Assembly (NCBI RefSeq): GCF_020382885.2
Contig: NC_058513.1
Span: 7,969,774 to 8,033,773 of the forward strand
DNA: 64,000 nucleotides
Reading direction: 5' to 3'
Origin: Scatophagus argus
Taxonomy: Eukaryota; Chordata; Actinopteri; Scatophagidae
A program made the position numbers and the translations under genes. The notes under the pieces are model-generated. The model saw only the letters and a program-made list of their open reading frames with translations. It ran no database searches and was not told the DNA's origin. Positions 1 to 11,300 of this stretch are shown here, in pieces. Each line of letters begins with the position of its first letter. The stretch's first letter is position 1.

Positions 1-461
1 TTCATGTATGTATAAACAATAAATAGTTTCACTGAAGTAGACTGATAACAAGAAAGACTAAATGTATGTTGCAGTAGAAGTTAGCTGCCTTTGCTGTTTA
101 CAGGCTTGTTGTGTGTTCTGTAATTTATCCTGTGTGTGAACTGAAGCAGCCAGAGCAGAATGAGTAAATGTGAGTGGTAGAAAAGTGGTGTGAAAATGGT
201 GTCCACGCCAAACCACAGCTGTTCAGAAATACTTTTTGGAAAAAATAACTGTGTCTCCACATACAAACTTCACAGAGCCACAAATAGAAAGTCATAGTGC
301 GTGCGACCTAGATATAGACAGTGGAAAAGACAATGCTATTCTGAGAAGAATTTGGTAATGTCTTTATCTAAACCAGTAATTACCACACGCTTTCTGATGT
401 CATGTCTCTGTCTCCTTTGCTTCCTTCTTTCATTTTCCCCTCTCGCTCTCTTGTCTTCCAG

Positions 462-2495
462 TTGTCAGAGAGCGGACGAGCACGTACTAAACGCCAGATT
501 ATGGTGGATGATGTTGACGATACGAGCCAGTCACAGATAGGTGACACACAGGCAGCCATCACACTGCCCACTCGTCGCAAAGGGATCTACGTGTTGGTAA
601 GAAGTGAATCTGCCTTATGAAACTCTCTCAGAAGTCTTGACATAATAATGATATTTGTTTTAAAGAAAGCTAAAGAAGCCTACTTTCAAAAAGACCATGG
701 ATATCTGCACCACATTACATCCACTGATTGTACAGACGTTTCACTCTAAATCACAAATGTCAAATGTTGCTCACAGGGTTAGAGGAAAAGTCAGGAGATC
801 ACCAACTTCAGCAGAATTCATTCTCAGGGTATGATGTACTGTGTATCGTGGTAATCATGAACACCAGCTGACCGACAGCAGCACTGCTATCCCTAGAGCC
901 ACACCGCTAGTACAGCTGGAAACCACTAGCAATGACCTACTTTCACTCAACATATACTGTAGTATACAGAGTTACCACTGAGTGCAAAAGTATTAGTGAA
1001 GACTCAATAGTATTGGAAGTCTCCCCAGACTAGACTTTAGAATTTACAGTGCTCAGGCATTAAAAGACATTTTCCAAACTGTTAAATCCTTACTGAGATT
1101 GTGAACATCCTGAAAACAGCAAAAGCTAGTAGTGTAATAGTGTAATTTTGCTCACTTGTATAATCGTCCCTCCTAATTGTGTGTTGAAGGACTGCTCCAA
1201 GGGGACAGCACGGTGCGTGACATTTACCTGTCCACTGCTCAACATGACGAAGTCAGCCAAGATTTATGTCCAGTCTCGTCTGTGGAACAGCACAATGTTA
1301 GAGGTCAGCTCAGCAGCTACACACAGAACCTTGTGCGGGTCCCAAACCACTGCTGCATTTCCTTCCTGCTGCTCACATACACACACACATACACACACGC
1401 ACACACATTATTAATACTTTAATAAAATTGTTCATGGATTCTTCATGGTTTCATTTTGGAACGACAAGCATAAGCATATTTATTGCCAAATAATGTTTAA
1501 CAGTTGTGTATTTTAGTAGGGTCAGAGGCCTGAGCAGGATATGGTTTGCTTTCTCTCCAGTTGTAGTCACACTGTTTGCTTTCCTTTCCACACATTGATG
1601 CCATTTAAAAAATAAAACCAAAAATAAGACTGTTATATATATATATGTTATAAATATCATTCTTGGATATGTGTTGCTCACTTCTTGCAAAATTTTAGTC
1701 ATGAGCAAGATGTGAATTTATCTGATGCTTAGCAATAGTATCAGTGACTTTTAAGCAGCTTAGCACAGTGAATTTATCTGATTCTACAACTGTTGGACTT
1801 CTTTTTTAAAAATGTGTTTGTGTGCTCTGTGTGTGTGTGTGTGTGTCCCTGCAGGACTATTCCAACGTTCTGAGTGTAGAAGTCAAAGGTCAAGTCACAC
1901 TGAAGCTCATTACAGATAAACCAACCATCAGGATGGACAGTCAGACCAGGAGGGTGTGTGATGACGATCATGATGACGACAGTTACTATGTTGATGATGA
2001 TGACTTTATTTACTTTCTTAATTTATTCCCTCCACTTTTCTCATAGTTCACAGTAGAAATAGAGCCAGTGGAGGGGGTGGAGGCCACCTATGAGCTCCCG
2101 CTATGGATTATCATCTCTGCCGCCGTAGCAGGAATTCTACTGCTGGGAATAATCATTCTTATACTATGGAAGGTAAGCCTACCAATCATTACTGTACTGA
2201 CTGTATTTCTGCAGACTTCAAATAGCTCTGAATCTCCACACACACCAGCACTCTTCTCTGGTTTATATGATAGCTGTTGACTCATCTGACTGATCTGTAA
2301 CCTCCATATGGGGCCATTAGTCTAACATTTGCCTTACCGCCCACATGCACCCTCCTCTTCCTCCTCCCCCCCCTCCACCCCTAGTGTGGCTTCTTCCAGA
2401 GGGCCAGCAGGAGGGAGATGTATGAGGCCAAGGCTCAAAAGGCTGAGATGAAGATCCAGCCCTCTGAGACAGAGAGGCTGACTGAAGACTACTGA
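462..2495 (+). CDS. itga3: integrin alpha-3, C-terminal part (A tail)
   Basis: This is the 3' end of a laminin-binding integrin alpha chain; the 5' exons lie left of the window. Coding exons are 462-596, 1190-1303, 1855-1953, 2047-2172 and 2385-2495, all phase 0 and all with GT/AG borders, giving 194 residues. The first exon carries a furin site RTKR|Q (483-494), where heavy and light chains are cut in alpha-3, -6 and -7. The second has the paired cysteines ([12 protein letters not shown]) and the WNST glycosylation motif of the calf-2 region. Exon 2047-2172 holds one membrane helix ([20 protein letters not shown]). The last exon encodes the GFFQR clasp and ends in [10 protein letters not shown], close to human alpha-3A (SETERLTDDY). 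That ending separates ITGA3 from ITGA6 and ITGA7. Expected role: pairs with beta-1 at the plasma membrane. Confidence 0.93.
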
Positions 2496-2915
2496 GGCCC
2501 CCATGGGTCCCCCCAACAGCACACACCAGTGGGGCTTTTGGGTAACAACATCGCTACAAATGGATTTTCTTTTGAATACTCTTAATTACAGCACTAAGCC
2601 TGGGGTGTGATTGAGCTTGCTTACCACTTAACTTTCTTTTTCTCTTTCAAGTCCACTATTTGTATGTACCTAACACTGCTTGTACTTCCCTTTCAGCCTA
2701 ATAATGTGTATTGCTCTGTTATATACTGTCTGTCTGCACTACTGTCATCCGTTTTCTTCATCTTAATCAGTGTGGGTTTATCTTTTAACTAACTTGATTT
2801 TCCTCAGCCTATGAATCCTAAATCTTCTTCGCAACGCATCATTAATCCCAGCTCTCCTGCTGTGTAAGTGTATCCTCTTTAATGTCACCTTCTTCTCTTT
2901 CTCTTTTCTCACTAG

Positions 2916-3080
2916 CTTGGATTCTTCAAGCGAGCCATCTACTACCGGATAATGCCAAAGCACCAAGGGGTGAAGATTTGCAAGGCTGAGCGCTATCAGT
3001 TCAATCTGGGATTTCAGCCTGAGGAGCCACAGAAAAAGTACTGGATCACAAACTGGACAGAGATGCAGCATTACTACTGA
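2916..3080 (+). CDS. itga3: itga3 alternative last exon (B tail)
   Basis: A second phase-0 terminal exon follows the A exon. Its acceptor is TTTTCTCACTAG at 2904-2915 and it reads 54 residues to a TGA. It starts LGFFKRAIYYRIMPKHQGVK and ends in QHYY, matching the human alpha-3B tail pattern (GFFKRARYYQIMPK ... DQYY). Skipping 2385-2495 and joining 2172 to 2916 would give the B isoform. The clasp motif is LGFFKR here but CGFFQR in the A exon. Both tails therefore remain intact, and the choice between them is an exon-inclusion event as in mammals. Confidence 0.88.
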   Translation, partial: LGFFKRAIYYRIMPKHQGVKICKAERYQFNLGFQPEEPQKKYWITNWTEMQHYY

Positions 3081-4540
3081 GGCTTTCTATTTTGGACCCT
3101 GATCCACTCACAGTCACATTGGTGTGACATGGGCCAAAAAGCAACATTGGGCTAAATCAAGGCCCCTGAACTCAGTGGCGCATGGACTAATTGTGGATAG
3201 TTCATTCAATTTTTTTATAACTTCAGTAGATTTCAACTTTTCCAGTGCAATATACTGAACATTTGTTTCAGAGATTGTAATTTTTAAGTATTTTGGATGA
3301 ATGCAGTGTTGTACATTGGAATTTGGTTTGCATTCAAGAGTTAATTGTGAATTGCTTTGATTATGTTGCAGGTTTTTATGTACTGAACTCGGTGTTTGCA
3401 TGAATTTTTTAATTATTTTTTTCTTTCTGCATCCTCTGAGAAAACGTTGATGGTTATTCAACATGTTATTTTCTACTATGTCTGTTTTCCTCTCTAATAA
3501 GAGGAATAAGTCTGTTGATTTTTTTTGCTGTGATAATGTATGTCTGTCCCTTGGCATCACTGAGGTCAGTGGTTGTAGTTTGTGTAAGGATTTTAAATCT
3601 ACAGCAGTCATTTTGGAGTTCATTTTGAAACTGCACTTAAAATATGTTGACCAGCATCCATTCTGTCATGACTAGACATGTGTCTTTAGTAAGTTATGTC
3701 AAATGCAGTTATGATTGTGGCAGTGATGTCACATGGAAAAAGTGACTATTTCTATTTTATTCACGGTACGTAGAAAAATGTCCCTGATTTTAGTGAAAAA
3801 GTACAGAGAGGTACGCAGTACTTACTGGTGAATATGACATTTTATATTCCAGCTGGGTATGTTTTAATCATCCACTTTAAATTACACAACAAGATTCATC
3901 CAGTCACTGCTGCAACAAGCTAAAAAGCAATAGCTTCTTGTCTGTATGCAGAATTAGCCAATGTGTTGATGAGATGGTGGGAGCTTACTTGATTATTATT
4001 TATTACACTGCCTTGTGTTATTATAACAAAGAACCGCTCTGGATATCTTTAAAAAACATCACATACAAGGAGTCATTTACACTGGATTAAATAATACATG
4101 ATCTTAAATATGTCTGGAGACTCTAAGCTCTAGCTTAGCTATATTATAACATTATAAAATGTACATAGTGACAAGTTGGATTGACTGAATGAATGCATAT
4201 GTCATTGGTCTTTGTTGTTTCAATGTCTCTGAGCTTTGTGCTTTTGTATGACTCAGTAAGATGACACATGGATTGTTTCCAAGTTATTGGAACATGCGGC
4301 ATTGAACTGACTGGACCAGAAGAAGACATTACTGAACGGTCTCTGATGGGACTAAGTGTTGTGACTGCAGACCTACAGAGGCTCCATTGACTCTGTGAGT
4401 AAGGGAAGGGCTAAAATAGATGCACAAACTTTGTTCTCTGTGGTGTTGTTCTTAAATGTGCAGTTTCAATGTAATTAAATTGTTTTTTTTATCAACATTT
4501 GCAATTTAATTCCTACTCTTATCATTCAGTGTGTTCCATC
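3081..4540 (+). other. itga3 3' untranslated and flanking sequence
   Basis: AT-rich, with no convincing exon on either strand. An ATTAAA at 4474-4479 is followed directly by a T-run (4481-4488) and is a plausible itga3 cleavage signal. A 169-codon open frame on the - strand (3114-3623) lies in this tract but shows no recognised motif and is treated as chance. Confidence 0.4.
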
Positions 4541-4554
4541 TTGGGAGCACCGTG

Positions 4555-4955
4555 GGATGTGTATGATACATAAATGCTATTTTTTGTGGAGGAGGTCATT
4601 CTCTGCCAAAGTTGGGTGGGTACATTTGGGTATGTGTAAGTGCATGTACTAAGCCCAGCTGCTTCCCAGCTCCTTCGAGTTTGTAGATTTCTCACGAAGC
4701 TGACAAAGTCCCTGATTCAAGATCAGGATCAGGAAATGTCTAGTCCTGTCTGTGGTTTTAGGAGCCAGCAGAAGCCAGAAAAACACATTGAAATACAAAA
4801 CAAACCGGCATTGTCATGTCAGTTTTGAGTAAGGTGAATAAAAGCACCTTATGTTCATTGAAGTATACGTATTTCATTAGAATGTGTTGAAGCTACTAGT
4901 CCTCTGTCTGTACTCAATTATCAGGTGCCCTGCTAAAAATATACCTCACATATAC
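4555..4955 (-). pseudogene. decayed duplicate of an ace C-domain exon with its introns
   Basis: This tract aligns by eye, in the same orientation, with 6605-7090 of ace, that is, the exon at 6710-6832 plus flanking intron. Matching blocks include ATACATAAATGCTATTT against ATGCATAAAGGATATTT, CTGCCAAA, GCATGTACT, GCTTCCCAG, AGAAAAACACA-type sequence, TGTGTTGAAGC, CTGTCTGT and TTATCAG. The middle of the exon is deleted, and the splice donor (GTCAGT in the live gene) reads CTTAGT. Because intron sequence is shared, this is a DNA-level duplication and not a processed copy. It lies about 350 bp beyond the ace stop codon and cannot code. Confidence 0.8.
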
Positions 4956-5004
4956 AATCTCAGTCTTGAATAGATAGGCAGAATACATACACATACTTAA
5001 TGTT

Positions 5005-5010
5005 TTTATT
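5005..5010 (-). terminator. ace: probable ace poly(A) signal
   Basis: AATAAA on the - strand (TTTATT as given) about 300 bases after the ace stop codon. It is the first canonical signal met after the stop, so the 3' untranslated region is likely about 5000-5309. Confidence 0.6.
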
Positions 5011-5309
5011 GTAGAAATACAGAGCACCAAACAAAAAAGAAACAAAATCAAATAAAGGTAATCAAAAGTCATAACTTTACAAACATTTTTTTAAACATTT
5101 CCTTCCAAACCATCAAATATTGTAAATAAATTACAAAATTGTTCTTTTGCATAGGCAAAAATTAATCGGAAGTGTATACAATAAATATTTAAGACTAAAT
5201 AAGGAGACCAAAAAGCAGAGAATTTTATCAGATGCACTGTTCACATTGAGGTTGGCACTCTGCTATTCTACAGTAAATCAGGTCTTACTGTAGCCATCAC
5301 TGTAGACTT

Positions 5310-8300
5310 TCACTTCAGCTCCATCATGGATGAGGATTTTTCATGCTTTTTTGACCTCCTGTACTTGAAGACCATTATGATGGTGGCCACCAAGAAGACA
5401 ATACCAAGGACCAACAGGACCCACTGGCCAGCTTTGGCAGCTGAGCTGTCCAGACTCATACCCAGGAAGTCCACTTTATCATTTGGAATTTCAACTGGTG
5501 GACACACACACACAAAATAACAAGTAAGTACAGTGCTGGGCTGGGCTGGTTTTCAGGATATGTGGCTGCTTTGTATTAATGACCCTGTTGTTACCGACAC
5601 TCAATGAAGACAGGGAAACTTACACCCTTCTGACACAGCAGTGTAGTCTGAAGAAACAAAATCACTTTCTTTCACCTCCTTTATATTCTTTCCACACTCT
5701 ATTGTTCATATTTGCATATAAATGCTGTATCTCTCTCTTGATCCGTGCAACAACAGCTGTCTTCTTTTTTTTTCTGCTTAGAATTTCATCAATCTAATCT
5801 GTACACATCCTTTCAGCAAGATCTCATCACTCAAACAGGAGGAGCAGGAGATTGATTTCACTGTAAGCCGCAGCAGGATAAAAACAAAATGAATGCTGCT
5901 GTGTAAAGACATTGTGCCTTTTTCTTCTTGGGGAAAAAAACATTTGACTTGGAGATTTTAAAACTTACTTAACACAAATTTACAGCATTGCACCTTGCTC
6001 ACATGCACTTTTATATATATGTTTCTCTGGATGAATCAACACATGTTGATGAATGAATGTGTTTGACCTTACCCACAGTTTCCTGTTGTACAGGTTTCCA
6101 GTCATACTCTGGCCACCCACGAACATCTTTGTTGTTATCGTTCTCTTTCTCCAGCCACTGAATAAGAGGTTGGAAATACTCCATGAGCGGCTGAGCACTC
6201 ATTTTGGGCTGGCCGGTGATCATGGTCATGGCCTCGGGCCAGGGCTTACTGAAGCCCAGCTTCATCACATCACTGCAGACATTAACACAGATCGGAGAGG
6301 AAAGGTCAGAGGACATGAGGATCAGTAGTAAGAGTGTGTTCTAGAGATAATCATGCACATGGCACGGAGCATGTTTTCACCAGCTGCCTTCCCTGACACT
6401 AAAATCTGTGTTATCAGCCATAGCACAACAGTGCTGCTATCATGACTGTTCTCTATGGAACAAAATAAACACAAAATGTGATCAAATATTTTGTTTTCCT
6501 AATATATGTGCGCATATTAAATCCAATTCTAAAGGCTGACAGAGCTGAGATTTCACTTAACTTCTAGTTACTCTGAAGTTTTTACAACTGTACCATTAGA
6601 TACAGAAATGAATGATGCATAAAGGATATTTGTGGAAGCACTATCAGTTGTCTGCCAAAATTCATTATGAGCAGGGAGCTCTGCATGTACTGATGGTGTG
6701 TGTACTGACCCCAGAAGCTTCCCAGCCTCTTTAGATTGGTAGATATCGCAGGTATGTAGAGGCCCAACATGCTTGGCAGCATCACACAGAGCCTTGTGGA
6801 ACTGAAACTGGATGATGAAGCTCACAAAGTACCTGAGTGAAGATCATCAAACATGTGCTGTCATGACTGTTGACAGAAAAACACAGCAAAGCACAAAACA
6901 ACTCGCCATTGTCACACCAGTTGCTCGTAATGATGACTAATTTTATTGAGCCATGTGAAGCAAGAATATATTATGTTCTTTGATGCATCTATCTTATCTA
7001 TCCACAGTGTGTTGAAGCACTTATCAATCTGTCTGTGCTCGGTTATCAGTTACCCTAATTGTTCTGCTGAATCATGAATATTTTTACCTCACGTAGGGCA
7101 CATTAGCAGGGATGTGGAACTTTGCACCTGGGTCGAAGTCATCCTCAGTACGGGCTACAGGAGGGCACAGTCCCTGGTACTTCATTCTGTAATGCAATAA
7201 AGTATAATCTAGTTTTTCAAAAGTTAATTTTTAACAAATGCAGTAATTTATTACACAATCAAGTTTACTGATAGCTTACCGTATATTCATTTAATAATCC
7301 TTTTTTAGATGATAATCATTGCACTTTGTAATTGTAAAAATGTCGGTGAACTTTACCTGAGGTTCCACCATTCTTTGTTGTATTCCGCTGTAGGGATGCG
7401 TCCATCAAATACCTTCCATCTCCACTGATCCATCAGGTAGCCAAATGGTAGGAAGGCGATTTTGTCAAGCGCCATGCTCATTAGGAAGTTGATATCACTC
7501 TCTGCAGGAGAGCACAGAAAAACCAAAATCATGACGTTTTGCAATAACATCACATATTTTTACAGAACTGTATAACAGACGTGGGCATGGTCACTCACCA
7601 TGGTTGCTTTCAACTTTGTCCAGGAGCCCGATGCTCTGCAGATGTTTGGGTGTGGACACAGACAAGGCTAATACATCACCGATAGCCTCGTGGAAGCCAG
7701 GATTGGCTCCATCACGGAAGGACACGGGCTGGTCTTTGTACTGCAGGAAGTACTGGACGTGGCCCATTTCATGGTGCACCGTGATCAAGTCATCCATAGT
7801 CACAACAGTACACTGTTTGATCCTGCAGACACAAACAGCAAAAAAACCATAATCATTACATTTTTCTGACCTCTATTTAATACAAATACATGGTACTTTG
7901 AACGTTAATATAGCAGCAAAGAAGTAGTCCCTGTGTAATGATATTGTGGAATAATGGTGAAGAATTAATTCACGCTCCCTCTGTGTGTGTTGTAATCTGA
8001 GCTTTTCTTTCTTCGTTAAAGTTAATGGCCACCTGTTTTTCTAACTTTACTGAGTGCATTTATTTTGTCTGAGATGCTGGTGCTGTGGTGTGATATCTAG
8101 TGGCAGTAAATGTCATATTTGCTCAGATAGCAGTTAAACTTTTATGTTAAACTCAGGCTGAATTTCTGGAACAGAAGCTCAAGATTTAAACTGGTTTCTT
8201 ATACCAAAATAAACCATTGTACAATTTACCATCATGTCTATGCTTGACTATGAAGTTATCCTGTACTCACATGCTGGTGAATCACAAAGAGCTTTAAAAC

Positions 8301-11300
8301 TCGTCTCATTGTCTGAATTTCAACATTTAGTGCTGATGGTGCTACATTTATGTTAGTTACTGACTATCTATTTGTTTTTTATCTTATTTCTTTTGTTACA
8401 CTAATATCTAATGGTTGCAAAGTTTGAGAGAAATTTCTGTATTAAATTTGGGCAAGTTGACTGTGCTGTCATAACACTTATTACTAAAAAGTTAGGTTCT
8501 TAAAAATGTATTTTACCTGAAGTCCTTTCGATTATAGAAATCCCACGCAGAGGCGTGACACACCACCCGCCGTCCGTCAGATGGCTTCTCCAGCATGGAC
8601 TTGTCCCAGAACTCTTGTGGCATTGGCAGCAGACCCAGAGAAGTGAAAAACTTGTCTGATTCCTGGAACATTCTGATGGCATTCCAGCCCTGAATGAGAA
8701 AAGTAACATTAAAATGTGAATGTATGTGTATGTGTGTTTGTATATATTAAGAGATTTGTAGGCAATGAGAAATTCAATGTTTGGAAAAAGCAACAGCTTT
8801 GTTTAAAAATAGATGAGTGCACCAAGTGTAAATAAATTACGGTTAGAAATGGACAGAGGGTAATATACTTGTTTCCCTTGAAAGTATGTATACAGTTTAG
8901 TCACGTATATTCATGTAAGCACGCTACATGTCAGTTATGAATGACTGTTGCTTTTTGCTGCTTTTATACGGTGCAGTTTAAATCATCTGTGTTTATCCTC
9001 ATTCTGCTCGACCCTCCAGTTCAGACAGAATCTGAGATTTTTCAGTGAAACAAACTCTTTCTTGACATCCAAAGCTGCAGAGCAAGTGGTGAACAAATGC
9101 ATGAGTGTGTGTTCTTTGTGTATATCCTTATTCATGTGTGCAACACCAATCATTAGGCAAGCTGGTTGATGTGTTCATTCACCTGTGCCACCATAGCTGG
9201 AGTAGCGTCAACCTGCGTGGCATCTGGGTAGGGCATGACTAAATCCATTATGCCAGACCAAGTCTGTGCCCACATGTTGCCTGAAAGGACATAAGACAGC
9301 ATTCACATATTGTATTTCTACATCTGCAAAGTTATGGTGGCAAGTTGTCTCCTGCTCTGCCAGTATTAAACCAAGTGGGATTTGTGACTGTGAGTCAGTC
9401 CAATCCCTAACCGAGTGGAACTGTCACACCCTATCTCATGCTTTATGCGTCTGAAAACAAATTAAATCCCTCCTAAATCCAAATGCATCTACAGCCCACA
9501 ACAGAATATCAATGGGGTATGCTTCCACATAAATGGAGAGTTCAGGCTAGAGTGTTAGAATCCTTTAAATTCCATAGTGAAATGATGACTAAAGTGTGGT
9601 TTTGGCCTGTGACCTTAGCCTCAACTGCTGAAAGTTTCTTCCTGCTACTTACCCAGCAAATGAGCAGGAATGGGTCCCTTCAGGTTGATGCGGTCAGGGC
9701 CATACTTTTTGTACAGAGCCCTGCGAACATAGGCGTGAACATTCAAATAGAGTGGCTCCAGCTCTTTCCACAGAGTCTCCAGGTCATCCTCAAAGGTAGG
9801 GGTTTCATATAGGGAGCGCCAGAAAGCCCCATTGTCAGAGTGATCTACAGGCAATACCGGAGATAAAACAATCATCAGCGTAAAGTTATTTCCTAGAAAA
9901 GCTGACTCTGTGTATTCCAGACAATATCAATCAGCCACTTCTCATTGTTAGCTCTAGAAAGTAAAATTCTCAAACTGCTGTCTTACACTCTCCTGGGCCC
10001 TCATTGTTGTAATTATCAAGCAAAGGAGATCAGGGAGAATCTGAAGGTGTAAAACTACTGTTAAAGGTCATACCATTTAGTCTTGCAGCTTTGTTGGCCA
10101 GTTCAACATATCTCTTGTAATCCTGACGTAGTACTTTGCCAGCAGAATCTCTCCAACCTTTCCAGGCAAATAACAATTCATCATAATCCCTGGACTCTGC
10201 CATGATCTTCTGGAGATCTGAAAACAGAGCACATTCTTTTGTTACACTAACTTAACCTCCTGTATGCTGTGCAGTGCAGAATATTCATGATGCCTTTTTT
10301 CAGAAGATTCATTTTGTTTTGTTTTGTCTTGTGAAATATTCATTATTACACCTATCACAGTTATTATTTCACTGTTTGCTCCTAGGCTAAATTTACTTCA
10401 TTATTCATTATTAGCATTAATTAATTTAATTAATTAATTTGGAGTAAAACTACTCTTCATATTAGTATTAGCATATATTCCATAGTCCTACCTGGATCCA
10501 GTGGATGGCATGTCCCATTTTTTCTGCAGACATCAGCTACACTGTACTTGGTCTCCATGTTGGACAGGAGATTGTTGTACTGAAAAGGAAAAGGCATCCA
10601 CCAAGCATTAGATACATCTGAAACCACCAGCAATTATCTGGTTTTGGTATTTGGTAAATGAATGTTGCAGCTTTACAAAGTGTCATCGGGTGAAGGGAAG
10701 AGGATATAAGCATGTAAGAGAAAAAGGTGACTCTCAAAACTAAACTTGAGAATCACTGAACTATGTTTAATTTACATTCTTCAAAAAGAGTTTGAACTAT
10801 GTTTAATTTACATTCTGAGCTACAGTCATGGTTTGTTTTAGAGTGCACCAGCCCGACAGGTTTAAAAACAAACCCAAAGTATTCCATCTTCTGCCTACAC
10901 TGTACTAGTGACTGCTAAAAACGCGACCTTACCACCACATTCATATTGGACTGACTGAGTTCCAGTTGGAAAGCACCAAGGGAACATTTTTTTAACTATC
11001 AAAGCACAGCAACATTATCATTTGATGAAGGCAGTATGGAAGTTTTGCTTGTATACACTATAGGAATATTATTAGTTCATTACTTAAGACATCTGGCATA
11101 TGTCCAGTGTCACACAGCTCATTTGTCACCTCTAAGATTTAACTTTCCTCATTCTGGGTTAGTGTCTTTAGTGCTACTAGCTATTCTCTCGTTAGCCAGA
11201 TAATGTTAGCTAGCTAAAGCTGATGGATGTCTATCAGCGTGAGCAAGTGCCTCATGCAAATTTGCCTCCAATAAGCAACTTTCTGGCTGTTCTTTCATTG

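Noticed and set aside
3114-3623. 169-codon open frame on the - strand
   Set aside because: Antisense to the itga3 3' untranslated region, no splice or start context, no recognisable motif; likely chance in AT-rich sequence.
4837-4842. AATAAA as the itga3 poly(A) signal
   Set aside because: It falls inside the decayed ace copy, so it more likely arose by mutation there; ATTAAA at 4474 is the better candidate.
10757-10820. Direct repeat of about 24 bases (GAACTATGTTTAATTTACAT)
   Set aside because: Two copies only, inside an ace intron; an ordinary small tandem duplication.
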